From: an uncultured Anaerolineae bacterium | Lineage (GTDB): Bacteria; Chloroflexota; Anaerolineae; Anaerolineales; Villigracilaceae | Assembly (NCBI GenBank): GCA_903854805.1 | Contig: CAINXK010000038.1 | Location: 1 to 5,658 of the forward strand | Length of the DNA stretch: 5,658 nt | Direction of reading: 5' to 3' | Shown: positions 1-5,657 of the stretch, one piece after another | Numbering within the stretch: the stretch's first letter is position 1 | How the letters are laid out: each line of letters opens with the position of its first letter | Notes under the pieces: generated by a model | What the model saw: the letters and a program-made list of their open reading frames with translations, nothing else | Database searches by the model: none | Told to the model about the DNA's origin: nothing | Program-made: the position numbers and the translations under genes

Positions 1-1227
1 GTAAAGATGTTTGGCGCAAGCTTGGCGGATGAGCTGGTGGGCAGCTCTATCTATGAGCGGATCCACCCGAATTTTCATGAAAGCGTGCGTACGCGCTTAA
101 AGAAGGCGCTTGACGAAGGTGCCGGTGCGCCGATGATCGAGCTGCGGTATCTCAAGCTGGATGGAACCATTATCGTTGCAGAAGCCCAGGGCATTCCGAT
201 TCTATACGATGGGGTGCCGGCTATTTACGCTGTCCTGGCTGAAATTACCGAGCGCAAACGGGCTGAGGAAGCACTGCATTATGCGGGCTGGCAGTTGGAG
301 AGTACCATCGAAGGAACGCATAGTGGCACCTGGGAATGGAATGTCCAGACTGGCGAAACGATTTTTAACGAAATTTGGACCCAGATTGTCGGATATTCGC
401 TGGCCGAATTGGCCCCTACCAGCATCAAGACTTGGGAAGTACTGACCCACCCCGACGATCTGAACCGATCGGCTGAATGGTTGGAGCGCCATTTCGCGGG
501 TGAATTATCCTACTATGATTGCGAGCTGCGCATGAAGCACAAGCAAGGGCACTGGGTCTGGATCCAGGATCGCGGTCGTGTCATCACCTGGACGGCTGAT
601 AACAGACCGCTGCTGATGTTTGGTACGCATACGGATATCAGTGAGCGCAAAGCGGCTGAAGAAAAGATTCTAAAATTGAATATTGAATTGGAAAGCCTGG
701 CGATGACCGATTACCTGACCAATTTGTTCAATCGCCGCTATTTTATGCTGCGTGGTGCCGAAGAGCTCCGGCGTATCATGCGAAACAAAGAACCTCTGGC
801 GCTTTTAATGCTGGATATCGATTGGTTTAAGAAGGTTAATGATAAGTATGGCCATCAAGTTGGGGATATGGTTCTCCAGAATGTGGCGCTTGTTTTGAAG
901 TCTAATCTTCGCGAAGTTGATTTTCTTGGGCGCATCGGTGGCGAAGAGTTTGCCGTGCTTTTGCCAAGCACAACCCCAGAAAACGCCATCCGGTTGGCGG
1001 AACGCGTGCGGCAGGCTATCATGCTAATATCTGTGGCGCTGCCTTCCGGAAAATCGATCGATACGATTACCATCAGCATTGGTGTTGCTGCTTTTTTCGA
1101 TGGTATGGCAGCCATCGAGGACCTGCTCCGTAATGCTGATTTTGCTTTGGGCATTGCCAAGCAGAGCGGACGTAACTGCGTGGTCTTTTATCAAGAAAAC
1201 CAAGACTCGCCGTACAGCGAGGGCTAG
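1..1227 (+). CDS. PAS-PAS-GGDEF diguanylate cyclase, 5'-truncated by the window edge
   Basis: The frame is open from base 1, so the start is outside the window and the first visible Met (base 7) is not a credible start: it lies inside a PAS domain. About 408 residues are visible (numbered from base 1). Residues 1 to about 90 are the rest of one PAS/PAC unit ending in ITERKRAEE. Residues about 106-222 are a PAS_3-type domain (GTWEWN start, HPDD, WVWIQDRGRV, ending TDISERKAAEE). The GGDEF domain starts near 235 with DYLTNLFNRR, has metal-binding LDID near 271-274, the active-site GGEEF at 313-317 (bases 937-951) and the ISIGVAAF strand. An RxxD inhibitory site (REVD, 304-307) lies five residues before GGEEF. 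This predicts c-di-GMP synthesis from two GTP with product inhibition, driven by PAS sensing. No EAL domain follows. Ligand and membrane topology are unknown because the N-terminus is missing. The usual ALYxAK motif reads ALGIAK here. Confidence 0.93.
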   Translation, partial: VKMFGASLADELVGSSIYERIHPNFHESVRTRLKKALDEGAGAPMIELRYLKLDGTIIVAEAQGIPILYDGVPAIYAVLAEITERKRAEEALHYAGWQLESTIEGTHSGTWEWNVQTGETIFNEIWTQIVGYSLAELAPTSIKTWEVLTHPDDLNRSAEWLERHFAGELSYYDCELRMKHKQGHWVWIQDRGRVITWTADNRPLLMFGTHTDISERKAAEEKILKLNIELESLAMTDYLTNLFNRRYFMLRGAEELRRIMRNKEPLALLMLDIDWFKKVNDKYGHQVGDMVLQNVALVLKSNLREVDFLGRIGGEEFAVLLPSTTPENAIRLAERVRQAIMLISVALPSGKSIDTITISIGVAAFFDGMAAIEDLLRNADFALGIAKQSGRNCVVFYQENQDSPYSEG

Positions 1228-1285
1228 ATTTTCTTCAATCGGCAGATAGCTGCAGCTGCGTGTCTCTTCGCGATACCGGCTGAAC
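1228..1285. other. Convergent intergenic gap with a short palindrome
   Basis: This 58-base gap separates the stop codons of the diguanylate cyclase (+) and proA (-). It contains the perfect palindrome AGCTGCAGCT at 1248-1257 and an overlapping GCAG/CTGC pairing at 1242-1253. There is no T-run after either structure on either strand, so it does not meet the usual pattern of an intrinsic terminator, although transcripts from both sides must end near here. Confidence 0.35.
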
Positions 1286-2542
1286 TCAGGGTCTGACGTG
1301 GTAGTTTCCTTCAGCCACCCATTTGTAAGTGGTCAGTTCAGTCAGCCCCATCGGGCCGCGGGCGTGCAGGCGTTGGGTGGAGATAGCCACTTCCGCGCCC
1401 AGCCCAAACTGGCCTCCATCTGTAAAGCGTGTGCTGGCATTGACGTAGACCGCCGCCGAATCGACCTCAGTGATAAAACGGGCCGCGTGCAGGCTGTCTT
1501 CGGTCAGAATCCCATCTGAATGCGCAGTGCTGTGCGCGGCGATATGCTGCATGGCCTCTTCCAGGCCATCGACCACCTTTAGACCCAGAATAAGAGCCAG
1601 CCATTCTGTATCAAAATCGTCTGGCCCGGCGGGGGCGACCAGGGCCGGATTACCCCCTTTCAACAGCGAAGTCGCGCGCGGATCGGTGCGGAAGGTCACC
1701 CCGGCCGCAGCCAGGTTCTCGACAATCCGCGGTAGGAATTTCTCTGCCACGTTCTTGTGGACCAGGACGGTGTCCAACGAGTTGCAGGTGCTGGGACGCT
1801 GCACCTTGGCGTTGAAGATGACCGGCAGTGATGCCTCCAGATCGGCGCTTTCATCCACAAATAGATGGCAGATGCCCATCCCGCCAGTGATGACCGGGAT
1901 CTGGCTGTTTTCGCGGCAAAAAGCGTGCAGTATGGCACCGCCGCGCGGAATGATGATGTCGATATATGCGTGCATCTTGAGCAGTTCCAGCACCAGCGCC
2001 CGGTCGGGGCTGTCAATAAATTGAATGCTTTCGGCGGGCAGGTGATTGGCCTGCAAGGTCTGTTGGATAATTTTGACCAGGGCCCGGTTGCTTTGAATGG
2101 TCTCACTGCCGCCGCGCAGGATGGCAGCGTTCCCGGTCTTGATGGCCAGCCCGGCTACATCCATGGTGACATTTGGGCGTGATTCGTAGATAACCCCCAG
2201 CACACCCAGCGGAACACGTTGTTTGTGCAGGCGCATGCCGTTCGGCAGCTTATTCTCATCAAAATGTTGCCCAACCGGGTCGGCCAGGTCGGCCAGGTGC
2301 CTCAGGTCCGCGCTCAGGCTGCTGATGCGCTGCTCGTTGAGCAGCAGCCGGTCGATCATGGCTTCGCTTACCCCGCCCGCGCGTGCTGCGGACACATCGT
2401 GCGTATTCGCTGCCAGTATTTCTGCGCTGGATTTCGCCAGGGCATCTGCCAGGGCCAGCAGTGCAGCATTTTTGGCCGGTGTGCTGGCAAGTGCCAGCAG
2501 CTTGGATGCAGCCTTGGCCTTTTGTGCAATTTCGAGGATCAT
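1286..2542 (-). CDS. proA: Glutamate-5-semialdehyde dehydrogenase (gamma-glutamyl phosphate reductase)
   Basis: ProA reduces gamma-glutamyl phosphate with NADPH to glutamate-5-semialdehyde, the second step of proline synthesis in the cytosol. The 418-residue product is essentially the family length (E. coli ProA is 417). Visible family signatures: VPLGVLGVIYESRPNVT at about 110-126, the LRGGSE nucleotide-binding segment at 142-147, IIPRGG at 197-202, VITGGMGICH at 217-226, the catalytic-cysteine segment QRPSTCN with Cys253, and a C-terminal block running from STRFTDGG through GLGAEVAISTQ to HARGPMGLTELTTYK. The motif is more often RPGTCN, so Ser251 for Gly is a small variation. The frame extends upstream to an ATG at 2638, but that adds 32 non-family residues without a ribosome site. 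The ATG at 2542 is preceded by AAGGAAGG at 7 bases and gives the standard N-terminus, so it is chosen. proB lies 422 bases upstream on the same strand. Confidence 0.97.
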   Translation of the reverse strand: MILEIAQKAKAASKLLALASTPAKNAALLALADALAKSSAEILAANTHDVSAARAGGVSEAMIDRLLLNEQRISSLSADLRHLADLADPVGQHFDENKLPNGMRLHKQRVPLGVLGVIYESRPNVTMDVAGLAIKTGNAAILRGGSETIQSNRALVKIIQQTLQANHLPAESIQFIDSPDRALVLELLKMHAYIDIIIPRGGAILHAFCRENSQIPVITGGMGICHLFVDESADLEASLPVIFNAKVQRPSTCNSLDTVLVHKNVAEKFLPRIVENLAAAGVTFRTDPRATSLLKGGNPALVAPAGPDDFDTEWLALILGLKVVDGLEEAMQHIAAHSTAHSDGILTEDSLHAARFITEVDSAAVYVNASTRFTDGGQFGLGAEVAISTQRLHARGPMGLTELTTYKWVAEGNYHVRP

Positions 2543-2549
2543 AAGGAAG

Positions 2550-2557
2550 CCTTCCTT
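2550..2557 (-). promoter_or_regulatory. Ribosome binding site that decides the proA start
   Basis: On the minus strand AAGGAAGG lies 7 bases before the ATG at 2542, a strong Shine-Dalgarno match that favours this start over the in-frame ATG at 2638. The bases between it and the ATG read CTTCCTT, which can pair with the purine tract (five base pairs with a five-base loop), so a weak hairpin could partly mask the site. Confidence 0.8.
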
Positions 2558-2643
2558 TTTTGAAAATTGATTTGCTTCAAATAAAATAAACCTGATCCAG
2601 CATAACTTGTGATCGATCGACCGGATAATGCGCGTCATCCATA

Positions 2644-2673
2644 ATTTAACCCGAGTAATGGTGTCAGGGTCAA
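2644..2673 (-). promoter_or_regulatory. Possible sigma-70-type promoter for proA
   Basis: On the minus strand TTGACC (2673-2668) is followed after 18 bases by TTAAAT (2649-2644). The matches to the consensus are five of six and four of six. A transcript from here would have a leader of about 95-100 bases before the proA ATG at 2542. The 422-base separation from proB makes an own promoter plausible, but this is a by-eye match in AT-rich sequence. The -35 box falls inside a stretch that is partly shared with another intergenic region of the window. Confidence 0.35.
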
Positions 2674-2934
2674 GTTGGATTGGGTTTGTCCCGCAGGTGG
2701 TTCTGGCTGGTACCCAGGTTCAGATCGTATTCCGCTCAAATGAACGAAAATCGGCGTGCTTTGCGTGCTCCGCTCAAGGCAGCCTGTGCCGGGAAAACCA
2801 GCGACGATCTTGGATTGGAGCGACAAAATCAGGGTGATAAGGACACAAGGAAAGATGCTGTGAGTGAATACGTTTTTTTATAGGGATTTCGGTAACCATA
2901 CTGTAAATTGATTGGAACTTCAGCCTGTGTTTGG

Positions 2935-2951
2935 GCCGGCTTTCCACCGGC
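2935..2951 (-). terminator. Small GC-rich hairpin just downstream of proB
   Basis: On the minus strand, 13 bases after the proB stop codon, GCCGG and CCGGC form a five-base-pair stem around a seven-base loop. No U-run follows, so this is not a standard intrinsic terminator. It may stabilise the 3' end of the proB message, mark a processing point between proB and proA, or be chance. Confidence 0.3.
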
Positions 2952-2964
2952 AACGGGCATGGGC

Positions 2965-4062
2965 TTATAGCAGCACCAGGTCATTACGGTGAATGACTTC
3001 GTCGCCGTAATTGTAGCCCAGGATGGTTTCAATCTCCTCCGAGCGGCGCTGGGTGATCTGTAACAGGTCACGGCTGGCGTAATTGGAAATACCCCGGGCA
3101 AGCTCACGCCCGCTCTCATCCATAATTCGTACCGTATCGCCGCGCTCGAATTTTCCGCTGACTCGCGTCATCCCAATTGGCAGCAGGCTGCTGCCGCGCT
3201 GCAAGGCTTGCGCTGCGCCAGCGTCCACACTCAGCTGACCCGGTGCGCGCCGGGCTGACATGATATAGCGTTTGCGACTCTCGATGGCGGTTGCCTTTGC
3301 GGGGAAATAGGTGCCAATCTTTTCAGCGTTTGCCAGGCGCAGTAATACGTCCGGTTCCTTGCCACTGGCTATGATGCAGGCGGTACCCGAATGACGTGCC
3401 AGATCTGCGGCCTGGAGCTTGGTGGTCATGCCGCCGGTTCCCAGGCTGGTTTTACTACCGCCTGCTGCCTGCCAGAGCGCTTGCGGAATTTCGTCTTCGC
3501 TGACCGTTCTGACCAATTCGGCGCTTGGGTTGCTGCGCGGGTCTGAGGTAAACAGGCCTTCCTGGTCGGTCAGCAGGATCAGGATATCAGCATCGATTAA
3601 ATTGGCCACGAGTGCCGAAAGATTATCGTTGTCTCCCACCCGAATTTCTTCGGTGGCAACCGTATCATTTTCATTGATGATCGCGATAATATTTTGCATC
3701 ATCAGCGCCACCAGCGTGTTGCGGGCATTGAGGTAACGGCGCCGGTCTGAAAGATCAGCGCGGGTTAGCAGTACCTGTCCCACCAGCATGCCATACAAGC
3801 CAAAAACCTGCTCATAAAGCGACATCAGTCTTAACTGCCCGACGGCTGCCAGCATTTGTTTGGCTGGCATATTCTTGGGCAGTTGTGGAAAATTGAGTTT
3901 TTCACGACCGGCCGCGATGGCTCCCGAAGAAACCAACACTACCTGGTGTCCGCTGCTCTGCAGCTGTGCAGTCTGGCGGGCCAGTTCAATCAAGAATGGT
4001 GGCGCAATATGGTTTGTGCTATTGGTTAGCGAAGATGTTCCGATTTTGACGACGATTCTCAT
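2965..4062 (-). CDS. proB: Glutamate 5-kinase with C-terminal PUA domain
   Basis: ProB phosphorylates glutamate with ATP to gamma-glutamyl phosphate, the first and normally proline-inhibited step of proline synthesis, in the cytosol. The 365 residues match the usual two-domain length (E. coli 367). The amino acid kinase domain shows VVKIGTSSL (Lys6), VLVSSGAIAAG (42-52), the NEND segment at 130-133, VGDNDNLSA (142-150), LLTDQEGLFTSDPR (163-176) and the glycine loop GTGGMTTK (208-215). The PUA domain spans about 276-360 and includes GQLSVDAGAA, FERGDTVRI and GISNYASRDL. The start at 4062 gives the family N-terminus MRIVVKIG. No Shine-Dalgarno sequence is visible before it, and a promoter-like element ends only about 11 bases upstream. 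It lies on the same strand as proA but 422 bases away, so any joint message would have an unusually long spacer. Confidence 0.97.
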   Translation of the reverse strand: MRIVVKIGTSSLTNSTNHIAPPFLIELARQTAQLQSSGHQVVLVSSGAIAAGREKLNFPQLPKNMPAKQMLAAVGQLRLMSLYEQVFGLYGMLVGQVLLTRADLSDRRRYLNARNTLVALMMQNIIAIINENDTVATEEIRVGDNDNLSALVANLIDADILILLTDQEGLFTSDPRSNPSAELVRTVSEDEIPQALWQAAGGSKTSLGTGGMTTKLQAADLARHSGTACIIASGKEPDVLLRLANAEKIGTYFPAKATAIESRKRYIMSARRAPGQLSVDAGAAQALQRGSSLLPIGMTRVSGKFERGDTVRIMDESGRELARGISNYASRDLLQITQRRSEEIETILGYNYGDEVIHRNDLVLL

Positions 4063-4073
4063 AATAACCAGTA

Positions 4074-4102
4074 GAAATACACCAATTGACGCGCTTTGTC
4101 AA
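4074..4102 (-). promoter_or_regulatory. Candidate sigma-70-type promoter of proB
   Basis: On the minus strand a perfect TTGACA (4102-4097) is followed, after an ideal 17-base spacer, by TATTTC (4079-4074), which keeps the first three bases of TATAAT. Transcription would begin near 4067, leaving only about five bases before the proB ATG at 4062. Together with the lack of a Shine-Dalgarno sequence this would mean a leaderless or nearly leaderless message. The -10 match is weak, so readthrough from the regulator upstream remains possible. Confidence 0.5.
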
Positions 4103-4103
4103 T
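4085..4103. promoter_or_regulatory. Palindrome overlapping the proB -35 box, possible operator
   Basis: ATTGAC (4085-4090) and GTCAAT (4098-4103) are perfect six-base inverted arms around a seven-base centre. The right arm contains most of the -35 box of the proB promoter candidate and the left arm lies in its spacer. A dimeric repressor bound here would block RNA polymerase. The protein is unknown, and arms of this length can occur by chance. Confidence 0.35.
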
Positions 4104-4442
4104 AATGAGCTGCCCTGTAAGAAAAAATCTAGCTTGAATGCTCTGTTTATTCGTGAGCGAGATCCCCCCAGGGATAGACTACTTCAACGCTTCAGCTTTA
4201 CTTGTTTTGCAAATGGATGCCAATCCACAGCCTTCTCGGGTCCCAATTCCCTGATGCGCTGCCGCGCCAATGATGCTGAAGAAATGCTGATTTCTGTATG
4301 CACTTGGGATGAGTGCTCAATTCAATCTTTTTGTGGCTGAAACAAACACTTTTTGCGGGGCAAAACAAACTGCAGGGGTACCCAGCTGCCAGGGTGCAAG
4401 CGGGCAAAAATCAGTCCAGTTTGAGCGTTATTTGTTATCCAC

Positions 4443-5135
4443 CTAATTCATGTCAGGCATGATTTTCGTAAGATTGTATCTTTGTGCAAAAATGAGCAGC
4501 TCCAGCCTGTCAGAGACCCCCAGCTTGCTGTATATTGACGTCAGGTGGTGTCGTACTGTTGTTTCACCGATACAAAGCAGGTCAGCAATTTGTTTGTTTT
4601 TTAGCCCCAGTCCAATCACCCGGATAACATCGCGCTCACGTTCGCTGAGCAGTTCGATGGATTGAACCGCCGGGTCCACTACCATTGGCGTTGACCCATT
4701 CAGCGAGTTGGCCACTAAATTTGCGATTAAAGTGTGTTCAATCCAGACTTCACCAGCATGTACCTTTCTGATGGCCTTAATCAGTACATCTGGGGATTGA
4801 GTCTTCGACACAATTCCCAGAACACCACTCTGGACCGCATTCAAATAGGTTTGGCGATTATTTGAACCAGTTACCAACATCAAGCGCGCCGGGTTGCCGC
4901 ATCGATGGATGTCTGGAATAATATCAAAACTGAGTCCGTTTTCAGGATCATGTTCAAAAAGAATGATGTCTGGTTTGGTTGATGTAATTAAGCTCAGCGC
5001 CTGATTTGAGTCGCCGGTTTGGCCAACCACCTGCATGTCTGCCTGGCTTTCGATGATGAAGTGCAAGCCGGCTCTTACAAGTGCATGGTTATCAAGAATC
5101 ACTATTCGGATGGCATCTGCTGAAAAATTATCCAT
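4443..5135 (-). CDS. NarL/FixJ-family (LuxR HTH) response regulator with altered receiver site
   Basis: The 230-residue protein has the layout of a NarL-type two-component regulator: a receiver domain (about 8-125) and a LuxR-type helix-turn-helix (about 162-222, SERERDVIRV, GLKNKQIADLL, ETTVRHHLTSIYSKLGV). The receiver keeps the switch Thr89 (LVTGS) and Lys111 (VSKTQ). The acidic pair, usually DD, reads Asp15-Asn16 in VILDNHALVRAGL. The position matching the phospho-acceptor Asp (NarL Asp59, in PDLILLD) is Glu61 in PDIILFE, encoded at 4955-4953. Glu there can mimic phosphorylation in some receivers, so the protein may be constitutively active or controlled in another way. No partner kinase is in the window and the targets are unknown. 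The start gives a normal family N-terminus but has no clear ribosome site. By eye the gene is more AT-rich than proA and proB. The DNA-binding role is firm, the phosphorylation state is inferred. Confidence 0.93.
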   Translation of the reverse strand: MDNFSADAIRIVILDNHALVRAGLHFIIESQADMQVVGQTGDSNQALSLITSTKPDIILFEHDPENGLSFDIIPDIHRCGNPARLMLVTGSNNRQTYLNAVQSGVLGIVSKTQSPDVLIKAIRKVHAGEVWIEHTLIANLVANSLNGSTPMVVDPAVQSIELLSERERDVIRVIGLGLKNKQIADLLCIGETTVRHHLTSIYSKLGVSDRLELLIFAQRYNLTKIMPDMN

Positions 5136-5143
5136 GTCTGTCT

Positions 5144-5149
5144 AATATA
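5144..5149 (-). promoter_or_regulatory. Possible -10 box of the response regulator gene
   Basis: TATATT on the minus strand (5149-5144) matches TATAAT at five of six bases and ends eight bases before the ATG at 5135, which would give an essentially leaderless message. The nearest TTGACG (5177-5172) is 22 bases away, too far for a normal -35 box, so this is weak. Confidence 0.25.
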
Positions 5150-5227
5150 GGTTCCAATAAAGGTGAGAACTCGTCAATTTAGCCAACCCGTGCCGTACTA
5201 AGAATAATGGTGGGTTTGTCCCAGCCC

Positions 5228-5254
5228 TTGATCTAGTGTGTCAAATGGTAAAAT
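5228..5254 (+). promoter_or_regulatory. Candidate extended -10 promoter
   Basis: TGG directly before TAAAAT (5246-5254) matches the extended -10 pattern TGn-TATAAT with five of six bases in the hexamer. TTGATC at 5228-5233 could serve as a -35 box, but with a short 15-base spacer. Transcription would start near 5261, just before the long hairpin at 5273-5344. Confidence 0.4.
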
Positions 5255-5260
5255 GGTGCC

Positions 5261-5416
5261 TTTTAATAAATCCTTTTGGCATTTGGGCTTATTGTTCTGT
5301 CGATCTGAATCTGCAACCAGAACGACCCCGCGATATGCCACAAGCAACCCTTCAATAAATTATAGCGCTTTTAGAGATAAGAATGCAATGCAATTCGATT
5401 TTCGAGTTATTTTTTT
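5261..5416 (+). ncRNA. Candidate small structured RNA
   Basis: This is inferred from the order promoter, structured body, terminator, with no credible protein. The body contains a long imperfect hairpin: 5273-5282 pairs with 5335-5344 at nine of ten positions (TGGCAT with ATGCCA at its core), GGG 5285-5287 can pair with CCC 5327-5329, and GTTCTG 5294-5299 pairs with CAGAAC 5318-5323. The proposed end is the hairpin and T7 tract at 5392-5416. I do not recognise a known RNA family. Stems of this quality can arise by chance in a few hundred bases, so confidence is low. The minus-strand reading would have no obvious promoter or terminator. Confidence 0.3.
5392..5416 (+). terminator. Possible AT-rich intrinsic terminator
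   Basis: AATTCGA (5392-5398) pairs with TCGAGTT (5402-5408) as a seven-base-pair stem including one G-U pair, with a TTT loop. One base later a run of seven T follows (5410-5416). Shape and U-run fit an intrinsic terminator on the plus strand, but the stem has only two G-C pairs, so it would be weak. Confidence 0.4.
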
Positions 5417-5446
5417 ATCTGGTAATTTCCTGCCAAATGCTCGCTT

Positions 5447-5474
5447 TTGTCAAAAAAAGAACTTTCTTTACGAT
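5447..5474 (+). promoter_or_regulatory. Candidate sigma-70-type promoter facing the right edge
   Basis: TTGTCA (5447-5452, five of six to TTGACA) is followed after 16 bases by TACGAT (5469-5474, four of six to TATAAT). Transcription would start near 5481 and run rightward through the hairpins at 5585-5657, giving an untranslated leader of at least about 175 bases for a gene beyond the window. Confidence 0.4.
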
Positions 5475-5584
5475 TTACTGAGCGTTCTTGTCAACTTAGA
5501 TTCGGCAGCCTGAAGCCTAACCTGATCAGCAATTCCAAATCTTATGCAAAAGAAAGATTCAGTAATTTCACCTTAGGGGAAACT

Positions 5585-5657
5585 ATTCCATCGGATGGAA
5601 TCAAACCCGGTAATGCAGATAAGGAAAGTCCTCAGACAACTCACTTATCGGTTGCCG
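5585..5657 (+). ncRNA. Structured leader RNA candidate, probably cut by the window edge
   Basis: Two adjacent stems are visible. ATTCCAT (5585-5591) and ATGGAAT (5595-5601) form a perfect seven-base-pair hairpin with a CGG loop. CGGTAA (5608-5613) pairs with TTGCCG (5652-5657, one G-U) and GATAAG (5618-5623) pairs with CTTATC (5644-5649), giving a second, longer interrupted hairpin. The first stem is flanked by GGGGAAAC and CAAACCC, whose GGG and CCC can also pair. This is the kind of layout seen in riboswitches and other cis-acting leaders, but I cannot assign a family with confidence. Confidence 0.4.

Larger units (their letters stand above)
2543..2964. other. Non-coding gap between proB and proA
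   Basis: No frame here gives a protein that I recognise or that has a convincing start site. Visible content: the proA ribosome site and possible promoter at the proA end; short direct repeats (TTGGATTGG at 2675-2683 and 2810-2818, TCAGGGT at 2664-2670 and 2829-2835, CCGCTCAA at 2732-2739 and 2770-2777, GCGTGCT at 2754-2760 and 2763-2769, CAGCCTGTG at 2780-2788 and 2921-2929); an inverted pair AGATCGT/ACGATCT (2722-2728, 2804-2810); a T7 run at 2873-2879; and a small hairpin just after proB. The repeat density hints at a degraded inserted element, but no terminal inverted repeats or transposase remnant are seen. Confidence 0.5.
4063..4442. other. Non-coding gap between the response regulator and proB
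   Basis: No convincing gene is seen in any frame. Beyond the proB promoter and palindrome there are three short perfect hairpins: ATCCC/GGGAT with a four-base loop at 4162-4175, AGAAAT/ATTTCT with a four-base loop at 4280-4295, and TTTTGC/GCAAAA with a three-base loop at 4351-4365. None is followed by a U-run on the minus strand, so no intrinsic terminator for the regulator is recognised. An A5 run at 4406-4410 gives U5 on the minus strand but has no stem in front of it. Confidence 0.45.

Noticed and set aside
2543..2638. Upstream extension of proA to the ATG at 2638 (32 extra residues).
   Set aside because: The extra residues do not resemble the ProA N-terminus and no ribosome site precedes 2638, while the ATG at 2542 has a strong one and gives the standard length.
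2722..2810. Inverted pair AGATCGT/ACGATCT, and GCTGGT/ACCAGC at 2706-2711 and 2797-2802, as a structured RNA in the proB-proA gap.
   Set aside because: The two pairings cross each other and stems of this length at such distances are expected by chance in a segment of this size.
2635..2826. A 63-residue minus-strand frame in the proB-proA gap.
   Set aside because: No recognisable domain and no ribosome site; the overlapping plus-strand frames are equally open, as expected by chance.
2861..2880. T7 run at 2873-2879 considered as a plus-strand terminator.
   Set aside because: No convincing stem directly precedes it and no plus-strand gene is nearby.
4086..4407. Frames of 84 (+) and 69 (-) residues between the regulator and proB.
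   Set aside because: Rich in Cys and basic residues with no family resemblance or start signal; they overlap each other on opposite strands.
5238..5513. A 91-residue plus-strand frame with a GTG start.
   Set aside because: No domain, no Shine-Dalgarno sequence, and it overlaps the promoter, hairpin and T-run elements; the codon pattern does not look coding.
5601..5626. Resemblance of this stretch to the 3' part of a TPP riboswitch (CCGG, TAATGC, AGGAAA).
   Set aside because: The required pairing across the TAATGC loop is missing and the CTGAGA core is not found upstream.
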